NCBI RefSeq assembly: GCF_009687845.1 | Contig: NZ_BLAD01000068.1 | Coordinates: 1-64,000, forward strand | Source of the DNA: Acrocarpospora corrugata | GTDB taxonomy: Bacteria > Actinomycetota > Actinomycetes > Streptosporangiales > Streptosporangiaceae | DNA length: 64,000 nt | Reading direction: 5' to 3' | Part shown: positions 56,501 to 64,000 of the stretch, piece by piece | Numbering within the stretch: position 1 is the stretch's first letter | Layout: each line of letters begins with the position of its first letter | Notes under the pieces: generated by a model | What the model was told of the DNA's origin: nothing | Seen by the model: only the letters and a program-made list of their open reading frames with translations | The model's database searches: none | Translations under genes and position numbers: made by a program

Positions 56501-58036
56501 GGTGAAGCCCTCAGCGGACAACATCTGGCGGTAGAGCCGGTTGACCAGGTCAAGGTTGTCGCAGAACGCGAATACGCGGTTACCGTAGGCTGACAGGGGG
56601 GTCGGCTGCGGATCGAGAACCCGGCGCAATAACATCAAGGACTGGATCGTGGTAGACAGCAGGGCGGTCTGCTGGCCCGGATCGCCGCGCAGCACAACCT
56701 GGTACTCTCGCCCGCGCGGCTTCATGTGGTTCTGTTCCGGTTCGACGGTGACCACGGTGCCGTCAGCGAGCCCGCACAGCGTCTCGAAGAAGCGGTCCGC
56801 GTTCGCCAGCGTCGCGCTCAGGCCCACCCAGGTGGTGGGTCGGCCGAGCAGGTGCCGCCACCGCCGCAGCAGGTAGGCGACTTGGGCACCGTCGGTGCCC
56901 TCGTAGGTATGCACTTCGTCGAGCAGGACCAGCCCGGGGCGAGTGCGCGCGGTCGGCCCGACCCCGAACACGTGCATGCTCCACCCATCGCTGAGGGAGC
57001 GGTTGAGCATCTCAGTGGTGGTGAACAGAAGGTCGGGCGGGCGGTTCTGCATGGATTTGCGGGTCAGGGCGACCTCGTCGTCACCGACCACGCCGCCGCA
57101 GTGGGCACAGGTCAGTCGTTCGCGCTGTCGATCCCTCGGGGCGTCATAGTCGGAGAAGAGCCACACGAGGTCGCCCCCGCAACGGCCGTCGCCAGCCAGG
57201 GCGGGGCAAGTGAGAAACGGACAGACCCAGCCGGTGGCCGTTTTGCGCCAGGCCCGGTTGGGTGCGCTCCTCGCGTCGATCTTGTTTGGAGTATTGCCGA
57301 AGTAAGCGCCGATGCGGATCGGCCGGCCGCCTGCCTTGCGGAGCCGCCGTGTCTCGTCCAGGGCCGACGCGAGTTGGTCCTTGAGCAGTTCATTGCGCGG
57401 ATAAATCGCGACGACGCCAACGCCACGCGCAGACACCGGCCGGGTGGCGAGATAGGTCAGCGCGGGCAGGTAGAAGGCTAATGTCTTACCGTTGCCGGTG
57501 CCCGCGCTGACAACCACACCACGATCGCGGCCGGCCATCGCGGCGAACACCTCAATGGTCGAGTCCAGTTGGAAAGTTGATAACTTGCGCCCGCCAAGGA
57601 TCTGCCGTGCGGCCTCGACCTGGGCCGTAGAGACCTGGTGGACCGTCAACCGTGCGGCGACCGTGTCCGGGGTGAGGTCGCGTTCGGGAAACCATCGGGG
57701 TTCGTGGCGGAAGCGAAAGTCGGCCACCAGAGTGGGGGCGGCCTGCCAGGGCCGGTTGGGGAACTGTTGGCGTAGATGCGCCATGAGCCGCATGGTCTCG
57801 GCCATGCGGGTGCGGTACTCCTTCGGCCAACGTCGGTCGAGTTCGAAGACCAGATTGTGCTGCAGGAGTTGTTCGAGAAGGTCGCGAGGATCGTGTGACG
57901 GCGCCGCCGCGGCGATCGTTTCAATGAGCCGGTCTTCCGGCCAACTCTCCTCGGTCAACCCCCAAACCAAGTAGCGGGCCTCCACGTCTTCAAGGTCGTC
58001 GAGCACACGGAGGAGGAGATTCGAAAGATGGTTCAC
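53585..58036 (-). CDS. dpdJ: DpdJ, large SF2 helicase
   Basis: The 1483 aa protein has Walker A SAGTGNGKT (about 178-185), Walker B as DEVH (373-376), and helicase C motifs TTSSLEVGFDD and FLQRRGRAGR (about 590-625). Five cysteines between about 272 and 313 (CPFLTC...CGG...CAHCGG) form a zinc insert between motifs I and II. The C-terminal 700 residues look MrfA/DUF1998-like. The gene overlaps dpdI by 4 bases at GTG 58036; the frame stays open 26 codons farther upstream but lies inside dpdI. It probably remodels or scans DNA for DpdK. Confidence 0.85.
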   Translation of the reverse strand: MNHLSNLLLRVLDDLEDVEARYLVWGLTEESWPEDRLIETIAAAAPSHDPRDLLEQLLQHNLVFELDRRWPKEYRTRMAETMRLMAHLRQQFPNRPWQAAPTLVADFRFRHEPRWFPERDLTPDTVAARLTVHQVSTAQVEAARQILGGRKLSTFQLDSTIEVFAAMAGRDRGVVVSAGTGNGKTLAFYLPALTYLATRPVSARGVGVVAIYPRNELLKDQLASALDETRRLRKAGGRPIRIGAYFGNTPNKIDARSAPNRAWRKTATGWVCPFLTCPALAGDGRCGGDLVWLFSDYDAPRDRQRERLTCAHCGGVVGDDEVALTRKSMQNRPPDLLFTTTEMLNRSLSDGWSMHVFGVGPTARTRPGLVLLDEVHTYEGTDGAQVAYLLRRWRHLLGRPTTWVGLSATLANADRFFETLCGLADGTVVTVEPEQNHMKPRGREYQVVLRGDPGQQTALLSTTIQSLMLLRRVLDPQPTPLSAYGNRVFAFCDNLDLVNRLYRQMLSAEGFTEMGRPRRNGVALASLRMSRAGQRFGPVVDWGQRDADGQQWWMPELLGFDDRGLAIGRTSSQDTGVRVGADIVVTTSSLEVGFDDPTVGAVLQHKAPRDVASFLQRRGRAGRIQTQRPWTVVVLSDFGRDRNAYLDYETLLAPALPEKRLPLGNQSVRKMQAAMCLIDWAAHRLDVTVRVGGRSMRKVFIQPDSAHAQLRQEVGVRLTQVLNGGPERQDLMTFIGSSLQLTAEEVEAVCWEQPRSLLLDAVPTARRRLLSRWAAYENGEVNPGREEWVNDSPLPEFIPKALFSDLCLPEVAINPPSDYDEAARESIAVHMALNELAPGKVTMRWAVERGQGLWIEPASDGAAVALEEGLARSGQIIGEVPSDHESVPLVRPLITAPQVPERAVQPSSNGRLHWQVRRQAPNDGIEVTRPRSGPLVGNVTSVRAYLHTGRGALRNWRYATQASASVVRRGGGRQQMTNSFTWHGQPAAVGYEATVDAQVITVAIPQTLAAFGLHRSPRRLHQLRRDFFVDQLRARLHALRVDTFLSRNIAEAIVAASAVAVRDNTDPAQLSMLSAAQWRRLVADLLSEGVIGLDDDEDDDEDHDLAPRHQQLLDVLIDGPVAHVIAESIGLLVAEPNDAWLPWLRTRYVHTMAAAWQAAAQQLCPDFDTDLDSIVDVDPVADGPTATFVLSDATIGGGGMIEALTSRISDDPRQFDYLVVAALQPSDLEEVDRSLRNTLGLLTNEPEIADAAHQFRTATRDRLTTWQDLLALLTAHGVSPAHVTVTTLASRVFRAKSGPESDLLLRDCLARWEDIEARAGFAIDHRSICMALAADPHIRDRLVLAVPEGASEGETWAQSVLQGLLWPRAEARRAQSLVASNRFVNEGPMTERTLVLDALPDPVDNVDIDDPQWTRRLTERIAASGRCRLVSGTNDRARLKQALQHLVTQPIELGWLHVHPHVEAASRRDGFLAVDVSLEESPQ

Positions 58037-58797
58037 CACTTGCGGACCTCGTAACCGTCGCCGTGGTCGTCCGTGTCGAGCCACTCGCGTACCGCCGCGG
58101 TGAGCATCGACCAAGGTGCGCCACGTTCACTGGCGGCCGCTTCGACAAAAGCCTTGATTTCTGCAGGCAGTTCGGCCAGGCGCTGGCTGACCTCGTGGCG
58201 GGTGTCCTCCCACTCTTCCGCGTACTGTCTCCAGCGGTCGACAAAAGCCGGAATCTCGGCAACAGGCCCGGTGAAAGATCGTGACAGGGATGCCTGGACC
58301 TTTCGAATGCGTGCCTGCAGTGACTCGTTGCCGGGCATCGTCGCGATGGGCCGGTGGAGATCGGCAGGTGTGAGGCGGGCACGTTCCGCCTCTGCTGCGC
58401 GGATCAAGGCTTGGTCGATGAGCTTGGCGGTGGTCTCAGCCGCCTTGAGGGCGTCCTGAACTGCTCCGCTGCGCAGCCGCTCGGTCAGGTCTTGGCTCGG
58501 GTCAGCGGCCTGTGTCGCAGCCCTGCGCAGGTTCGGGATCGCCTTGGACGCCTGCGACGGCACCGATGGCCGGACATACCCCAAGCCGAGGGACGCGAGT
58601 TCGACGCCGATCCGCATACAGGAGGCAAGCCGGGCCGTTAGGGCCTCCGCGCGGGTGCAGGCCGCAGTAATGGCGCTCAATTCGGCTTCGGTCTTTTTCC
58701 GGTCGGCTCGGTCGGCGAGGGCCAGGAGAGCATGATTGGCGCGTTCGGCCAGCGAACCCTGCTCAGGGTCAGCAGCGGGACAGGACGGCTCGATCAT
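58033..58797 (-). CDS. dpdI: DpdI-like coiled-coil protein
   Basis: The 254 aa protein is almost wholly alpha-helical and charged, with heptad patterns in about 15-70 (ADRKKTEAELSAITAACTR) and 105-150. It has no enzymatic motif. Position between dpdH and dpdJ, with 4-base overlaps on both sides, matches dpdI in the known gene order. A structural or bridging role between the ATPase and the helicase is inference. Confidence 0.68.
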   Translation of the reverse strand: MIEPSCPAADPEQGSLAERANHALLALADRADRKKTEAELSAITAACTRAEALTARLASCMRIGVELASLGLGYVRPSVPSQASKAIPNLRRAATQAADPSQDLTERLRSGAVQDALKAAETTAKLIDQALIRAAEAERARLTPADLHRPIATMPGNESLQARIRKVQASLSRSFTGPVAEIPAFVDRWRQYAEEWEDTRHEVSQRLAELPAEIKAFVEAAASERGAPWSMLTAAVREWLDTDDHGDGYEVRKW

Positions 58798-61703
58798 TGC
58801 TTGGTCAGCCCTTCGAGAGTGTCCGCGAGCGCCCGCAGCGCTCGTTGGAGGCGGGCCCGATCGTAAGTGTCCGATAGGCCGCTCGGGGACGGTGCCGTGT
58901 CGCGCAGCGAGCCCAGAAGGTGGTCACATAAACGCCAGTAGTTGAGCAGGTCGGTGAGCATGGGGAGGGGATCGGATGCCAGATCCCACAACGACGCGGC
59001 GTTTGACGTGGACCGGGCGAGTCGCGTGAGTCGACGCAGCGCGCTCAGTTGCTCGCTGGTGACCCGGACCCGCAACCGATCGTAAGCGTCCTTAGCGTCC
59101 GGGCGGGCCAGCGCGGACGCTCGGTGCGCCTGCTCAACGAAGCTATCCATCATCGTCAAAGTGGCGTGAAGATCCTCGCCCTCGGCGACGTACCCGCCGA
59201 TCTGTCCCAGGACGGATCGGATCGGCGTCCACAGGGCGTCGGCTGCGCTGCTTTGCCTGTCGTGGAATCCGCGTACGTTGATGCGAGCCCCCGCCTCGTC
59301 GTGGAGTTCGACGGGCAGTTGGGTGAGTCGCGCGTACGGCAGCAGATTGGTCAGGACGGCGCCAGCGTCGAAGATGGATGCAGCACCGCTGCCCTTGCGC
59401 TGGGTGAGGCTGTCTCGCACGACGGTCAGAGCTGAGGTGCGGTATCGCTCCACCCCGTCGAAGAACTTTACGATCCCCGGGTTGATGTCGTTAGGACGCC
59501 TGGGCCGAATTATGACAGCGAGGGCTTCGGCTGGTGACTCCACATTTCGACTGTCCACCGTACTCAGCACGCCCAAGACCGCAAGGGCCGACGAGACTCC
59601 GGACGTCGCCTCGTGTCTGGCGTGCTCAACGATCTCAGCTTCGAGTTTGGCCAGCCGGTGTTGCATCTCGAAGAACCAGCGGCCACTGTTCGGACCTGCC
59701 AGGTTGCCCGAGGTGGCGGCAAGAACCCCTTTGAGGAGGACGCCGTCACGATCGTTACTGGAGAACTTAATGGTGGCGCTCTCCGGTGGTGTGCTGCCGC
59801 CGCCGGCTGCGTTCTCCAAGATCACATGACTGGGTTTGATCGTTACCGGTCCCACTAAGATGTTGCTGGCCGCGCGCTTGACGTTCAGCCCCTTGGGACC
59901 GGTTTGTAGGCGGGCGGCCAGTGCGTCGAGAATCCATCGGCGGATCTTTTGGGCGGTCGATGCCCCCATTCGCCCGCCGCTGACCCACAGGTCTATCTCG
60001 GACATCGGTGCCAGTGGTATCGGTTCAGCCGCGGTGTGTGCCGTACTGTGGTCCTCGGCGAGATCGGTGAGGTGCACGCCGAGGATGTCGGCGATGCGCT
60101 GCACCTGGCCGTCGGCGGCCGGTGGTTTGGCCGCGTAGAACGCACGCAGGCTGATTTCGGCTGGCGAGGTATTTGATTGCCGGGTTATCGCGTCGCGTAG
60201 TTCGACGGGCACTGTCATCCGGGTGGGCGCGAGGCCTGCGGCGAAGCGTGCGGAAGGGAACTCGCCGGGCTTGGACAACTCGGCCTCGGCGACCTCGAGC
60301 GGTGCACGGATGACCTCCCGGAGGATGTTGCGAGGGTCAAAGTCCTCCGGGCTGGCGAGCGCTACCAGGTGATCGACGGCGGCGGCGTTGAAGGGGAACA
60401 ACCCGTGTCCTTCACTGGTGACCCCGAACGCCGGGTGACATCGATCCTGGTGCACGCAATCGGTGCATTTGTTGGGCGTTGGCTCGCCCGAGTGAGCGGC
60501 TAAAGATAGTCCGTGGCGACCGACACGGCCAGCGTTGAGGTATCTGCCGACGAAGGACCGCAGGTCCCCGGTGCTGACCTGGGTGCGGTCCACATCCATG
60601 GTGTAGTGCACGCCCCGCTCGGCGAACGTGGTATACCGGTCGTCGAGATACCCGGAGGTGACGGCGATCACGGCCCGGATGGGGCACAGATCCGCGCGTG
60701 CCGGCAGTGTCAAAGCCTGGGCGAGTTGAGCGTCGATGCCGTGCAGTAGGACCAGGTCCTCGACGAACAGAACTAGCTCTTGGCCGCGCCTGGCCAACTC
60801 GCCCCGGACGTCTTCGAAGACGTGGAGAAGGTCGGTGGAGTTGCCGGTGAAGACCTCTGCTGTGGCGCGAGGAAGGTAGTAGTCCAGGATGGCCGCCGCC
60901 GCCGTGCGCACGCTCCGGTTGGACACGAAGTCCCGAATCTTGCGCTGGAAATCTGCACCGGCATCGAGAAACGCCTCAGGACTGATCTTGAGATCGGCCT
61001 CGCCGAGGTGAAGGTCTTCGGAGTTGACGTCGGCGCCGGGTTCGTGGCCGTTCTTGGCGAGTTTCGCGATCCGTTCGATCGGCCCACCAGACCGCGACAG
61101 TTGCTGCTTGAAGGTGTAGTCGCCGACCAGCCGTGCGACGCGTTGACGCATGTCGACAAGATCTGCTCCGGTCAGGTTCTGGATGACCGGTGTGTCGTCG
61201 AACGCGATTAGCCGGTGTAGGTGGTTAAGCAGCGCCAGCATCGCTTCCTGCACCGTGGTCATCCGTGACGCAGCCCGCGCCAGGCTGGCTCGCAGGTTAT
61301 CCGCGGAGGGGGTGTCGATGCCGTCGAGTACGTGTTCGATGATGCGACGTAGAGACGTGTTGCGCTTTTCGATGTAGACGAAGTGCCAGTTGTCGCGACG
61401 CGGTGCGTGAACGCGCAGCCACCGGACGAAGTGGCTCTTTCCCGTGCCGGCGCGTCCGGTGATGAACCGGATATGTGGTTCGTTCGAGACGAGCGGCTGA
61501 CACAGGTCCGCGAGCACCTCCGCTTCGGTAACAGGTTCGCGGGTTCCTGCTTTTGTGCGCCGAGCCAGCGGAACGGACTGGTGCACGGCATCGAACACTG
61601 CGTCGGCGGCTGGATCTCCAAACTCCAGTCCGCCGGCGTCGACCTGCGCCACCACCTGGATCTCGGGCCGCGACCAGCATGGGGGGATCGATGTCGGCGT
61701 CAC
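58794..61703 (-). CDS. dpdH: DpdH, P-loop ATPase
   Basis: The 969 aa protein has Walker A GRAGTGKS (83-90) in FITGRAGTGKSHFVRWL, and a Walker B-like LVLFVEDLVLL around residue 350. CTDCVHQDRCHPAFG near 440-455 is a likely metal site. A long helical C-terminus follows. The frame is open to 61850, but GTG 61703 overlaps the dpdG stop by 4 bases and begins the conserved part. It is the STAND/AAA-like ATPase of the restriction set. Confidence 0.8.
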   Translation of the reverse strand: MTPTSIPPCWSRPEIQVVAQVDAGGLEFGDPAADAVFDAVHQSVPLARRTKAGTREPVTEAEVLADLCQPLVSNEPHIRFITGRAGTGKSHFVRWLRVHAPRRDNWHFVYIEKRNTSLRRIIEHVLDGIDTPSADNLRASLARAASRMTTVQEAMLALLNHLHRLIAFDDTPVIQNLTGADLVDMRQRVARLVGDYTFKQQLSRSGGPIERIAKLAKNGHEPGADVNSEDLHLGEADLKISPEAFLDAGADFQRKIRDFVSNRSVRTAAAAILDYYLPRATAEVFTGNSTDLLHVFEDVRGELARRGQELVLFVEDLVLLHGIDAQLAQALTLPARADLCPIRAVIAVTSGYLDDRYTTFAERGVHYTMDVDRTQVSTGDLRSFVGRYLNAGRVGRHGLSLAAHSGEPTPNKCTDCVHQDRCHPAFGVTSEGHGLFPFNAAAVDHLVALASPEDFDPRNILREVIRAPLEVAEAELSKPGEFPSARFAAGLAPTRMTVPVELRDAITRQSNTSPAEISLRAFYAAKPPAADGQVQRIADILGVHLTDLAEDHSTAHTAAEPIPLAPMSEIDLWVSGGRMGASTAQKIRRWILDALAARLQTGPKGLNVKRAASNILVGPVTIKPSHVILENAAGGGSTPPESATIKFSSNDRDGVLLKGVLAATSGNLAGPNSGRWFFEMQHRLAKLEAEIVEHARHEATSGVSSALAVLGVLSTVDSRNVESPAEALAVIIRPRRPNDINPGIVKFFDGVERYRTSALTVVRDSLTQRKGSGAASIFDAGAVLTNLLPYARLTQLPVELHDEAGARINVRGFHDRQSSAADALWTPIRSVLGQIGGYVAEGEDLHATLTMMDSFVEQAHRASALARPDAKDAYDRLRVRVTSEQLSALRRLTRLARSTSNAASLWDLASDPLPMLTDLLNYWRLCDHLLGSLRDTAPSPSGLSDTYDRARLQRALRALADTLEGLTKQ

Positions 61704-62659
61704 GAGCCCTCCCCCGCCGCGGTCCGCGGGTGCCAGTTGATGTGGGAGATCCGGGTGGGCTCGCCGGCCACACCCAGCGTGACCACCATGGTGTCGGTGT
61801 CGCTCTCGGGCGGCGGAAGGGTAAGGTGTCCGGCCGCTTCTAACTGGCACAAAGACATCGACAGCCCCGGAGATAGTTCCTGACTGTCATCTGCCTTCCA
61901 TAGCGACCGGGGTCCGCCGTCGCTGATCGGTAACCTCTCACCGCATTCCGCAACGAACTCGTCAGCCCGGAATCGCTTCTGCGGCAGGTCGACCAAGTCC
62001 TCCAGCAGAGCCCTGCTGGCGTCGGCGACGAGCGACCGGACGCTGATCGGCTGGGCTAGGCCCAGGTAGGGAGCCCACCGGCACAACGGCAGGAACTGCG
62101 TGTAGTTGGTCACCGGCCAGTCACGCTTGTGCGCCCCGAACCACTGCGTCTGTGCGTCGGCGAATCGTCGGCCAGCGCCGGTTTCGAACTCAAACGGCCG
62201 CAGCGGCTCTCGGGCGGCGAACAGGACCGCCAACGCGTTGACCAGATCCCCGACCCGGGCGTCGCCGTCGTTGCTGACGTCCGTCGCCGCGATGCGCCAG
62301 ATCTGCGACCGCAGCTGCCGGCTGAATGACGCAGCCGTGACCGCCTGCGCGGTGCGCCAGTGGCCGAGCGCGACCTCGGTCGCCGTCACGTCCACGCCGT
62401 CCAGCGCGACGAACCCGAGCGAGATCAGTGCGCTCAGCGACCGCTCGGCGATCAGCTGGCCACTCGCCGCTGTGTTGTCGACATCGGGGTCCCCGTCCTT
62501 GTCGCTGTCCAGCGGCCTCATCGCTTCGGTGAGGCCCACGGGGGCCACCAACGCCAGCAACTCTGGTTTCGGGCACCGGGCCTTCCGGTGGGCCAACACG
62601 GCTCGAAGCAGGTATCGCATCGCCTCGGGCAAGATATCGGGGGGGGTGAGTAACGGCAT
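61700..62659 (-). CDS. dpdG: DpdG-like protein
   Basis: The 319 aa protein starts MPLLTPPDILPEAMRYLLRA, with a possible winged-helix-like N-domain (1-90), then a helical core with FGAHKRDWPVTNYTQFLPLC and LSPGLSMSLCQLEAAGHL, which looks like a second wHTH. No enzymatic motif is seen. Position between dpdF and dpdH is as expected. ATG 62659 follows the dpdF stop by one base. Confidence 0.72.
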   Translation of the reverse strand: MPLLTPPDILPEAMRYLLRAVLAHRKARCPKPELLALVAPVGLTEAMRPLDSDKDGDPDVDNTAASGQLIAERSLSALISLGFVALDGVDVTATEVALGHWRTAQAVTAASFSRQLRSQIWRIAATDVSNDGDARVGDLVNALAVLFAAREPLRPFEFETGAGRRFADAQTQWFGAHKRDWPVTNYTQFLPLCRWAPYLGLAQPISVRSLVADASRALLEDLVDLPQKRFRADEFVAECGERLPISDGGPRSLWKADDSQELSPGLSMSLCQLEAAGHLTLPPPESDTDTMVVTLGVAGEPTRISHINWHPRTAAGEGS

Positions 62660-62660
62660 A

Positions 62661-64000
62661 TCAAATTTTCCTCAACAGATCTTCGATCTCGTAGCTGGGC
62701 GTCCACGCTTCGTGCAGAAGTTGTCTCGAATTCGCCGGATCACGTCGCGTTCTGGGTGTCAGCACGATTCCGAGTGGCTGGCGGGCAAGGCGTGACAACG
62801 CCCGGGCCAGTATTGTGTCGCCGAGGGATGGGTCAACCACGAGCAGCGTAGGCACTCGCCACGTTGCATTCGACCGCCCGGACCACGCGTGAACATCCTC
62901 AACCCACCAAGGCCCCGTTGCCCGGGTGCGCCAGGCGACGCCCTTACGGTCTGCGGTGACGATGACGATGACGCCTCTACGGAGAAGACGGTCAACCAGC
63001 GTCTGCAGCGCGCTGTCGTTGGAGGGTCCCAGACGTACGCTCATCCTGCCGTCGGCCGACAGGCAGCGCAGGTCGTCGATCGCTTCTGCGTGCGACTCGC
63101 CCGCCAGCAGCGTGGGGTGGCCCGGGGCTGGGGCGGGCAGTCTGCCGGTGCGGCGGCAGTGTGGGCAGCCCCCGCAGCCCACCGACACCGGAAATTGGTT
63201 CCCGACATCATCTTCCAGTCGATAGCGGCGGGCCAGGTAGTGGTTGACGCACTCGTCAATCCCTTGAATCAGGTCTGTCGCGGTGGTGAGCGCGGCGGCG
63301 GCGGCGTCGCGGGTCTCCCGCTGACCGGCGGCGAGGCGCGCACGGAACGCTTCCGCGTCGTCGAGGTCACTGTGCAGGATTTCGACGGTGGCTGCCGCCC
63401 GCTGCGCGTCGAAGAGCGCCTCCACCTCGTCGTCGTCGGCGTCGACGGGCACGTCATGCGGTACCGGCCAACTCCGCCGGATCATTCCCGCTCGGTCCAT
63501 CGCCGCCAGGGTCTGCACGTTCCAGTAGATGTTGGCGCGGCTGGATGGATATGTAACTCCGGCATGCTCCGCCCGCAGATCGACGGTGAGTTCGTCTCCC
63601 GACCACTGTCCGTGTCGCATGCTCTGCCAGCGTAGCCACGCGAGGTCGGGACCAATGAGGCGCTCACGCGCGATGTCATTCGCCACTCGCATGTCCACAG
63701 GGGTCCACAGGACCAAAGCCGTCGCGGCGCGACCGTCGCGACCGGACCGCCCGACCTCCTGATATAGCCGGTCGACGGACTCGGGCATGCACACGTGGAC
63801 CACGCTGCGGACGTCGTCAATGTCGATGCCGAGCCCGAAAGCGGAGGTTGCCACCACGATATCCAGGTCCTCGTCCGGTGTGCCGTCCAGGCGTAGACCA
63901 CGCACGGCCGCCTGCCGGACGCTGGGCTTGGGGTTGCCGGCGATCTCGGCCACGGCGGCGAACCCTGCATCAGTCAGCCATGAACGCACCGTCCTGGTGT
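62661..64000 (-). CDS. dpdF: DpdF, RecQ-like helicase (partial, runs off window)
   Basis: The C-terminal 446 or so residues are present and the frame is open to the window edge, so the N-terminal helicase domain lies beyond 64000. ATSAFGLGIDIDDVRSVVH and YQEVGRSGRDGR are RecQ motifs V and VI. CGGCPHCRRTGR further on is a zinc-binding segment. The C-terminal 150 residues hold a region (LVVDPSLGDTILARALSRLA) resembling a phosphoribosyltransferase-like or Rossmann fold. A DpdE (SNF2) gene would be expected upstream, outside the window. Confidence 0.85.
   Translation of the reverse strand, partial: TRTVRSWLTDAGFAAVAEIAGNPKPSVRQAAVRGLRLDGTPDEDLDIVVATSAFGLGIDIDDVRSVVHVCMPESVDRLYQEVGRSGRDGRAATALVLWTPVDMRVANDIARERLIGPDLAWLRWQSMRHGQWSGDELTVDLRAEHAGVTYPSSRANIYWNVQTLAAMDRAGMIRRSWPVPHDVPVDADDDEVEALFDAQRAAATVEILHSDLDDAEAFRARLAAGQRETRDAAAAALTTATDLIQGIDECVNHYLARRYRLEDDVGNQFPVSVGCGGCPHCRRTGRLPAPAPGHPTLLAGESHAEAIDDLRCLSADGRMSVRLGPSNDSALQTLVDRLLRRGVIVIVTADRKGVAWRTRATGPWWVEDVHAWSGRSNATWRVPTLLVVDPSLGDTILARALSRLARQPLGIVLTPRTRRDPANSRQLLHEAWTPSYEIEDLLRKI

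Noticed and set aside
38000-64000. CRISPR array or toxin-antitoxin pair in the defence region
   Set aside because: No regularly spaced repeats seen on reading; the small genes at 49.4-50.4 kb lack known TA folds.

Overview
The window is about 70% GC, with GTG starts, 4-base stop/start overlaps and gene families typical of an actinomycete. The Cu-storage/ECuC/DyP-type genes and a polytopic MoCo protein suggest a Streptosporangiales- or Streptomyces-like host, but the genus cannot be fixed from the sequence. There is no rRNA operon and no intact tRNA.

Region 1 (1-8.0 kb) is chromosomal. It holds a nucleotide-sugar epimerase, a GT2/DUF2064 transferase pair, a membrane MoCo oxidoreductase with a small membrane partner, a GH15 enzyme, and an ArsB/NhaD-type carrier with a CBS protein. 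Region 2 (8.0-15.4 kb) holds a broken acetyltransferase, a tiny Cys-rich ORF, a NikA/OppA-type ABC importer whose second permease is fused to an ATPase, and a convergent MFS transporter. Region 3 (15.6-24.9 kb) is a metal-handling island: a Cu-storage four-helix protein, broken ZIP-like and PepSY genes, CopC, YcnI, four copies of one small membrane-protein family, and a ZnuABC-like importer. A fifth copy of that family lies at 35 kb, beside CopZ/CopA and a PCuAC-DyP operon. Region 4 (24.9-32.4 kb) holds a GH88-like hydrolase with an MFS transporter, an ECF sigma factor, and a carnitine-type (CaiC/CaiB/CaiA-like) CoA divergon.

Region 5 (37.4-41.5 kb) is a junction of broken genes. It has half an MFS gene, a GntR gene cut in its DNA-binding domain, a serine recombinase lacking its catalytic domain, a tRNA 3'-end remnant, and a DUF2637 transfer-type membrane protein.

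Region 6 (41.9 kb to the end) is the highlight: a 7-deazaguanine DNA modification and restriction (Dpd) island. The plus-strand operon queC-queE-queD-folE2-dpdC-dpdB1-dpdA-dpdB2 makes preQ0 from GTP and inserts it into DNA. The minus-strand operon dpdF-dpdG-dpdH-dpdI-dpdJ-dpdK-dpdD faces it and encodes the proposed restriction machinery. dpdF runs off the window, and dpdE, if present, lies beyond it. Between the operons lie an IS21 IstB remnant and a three-gene set that includes two paralogous zinc-ribbon proteins not in the canonical Dpd list. Two DpdB paralogues bracketing DpdA is also unusual.
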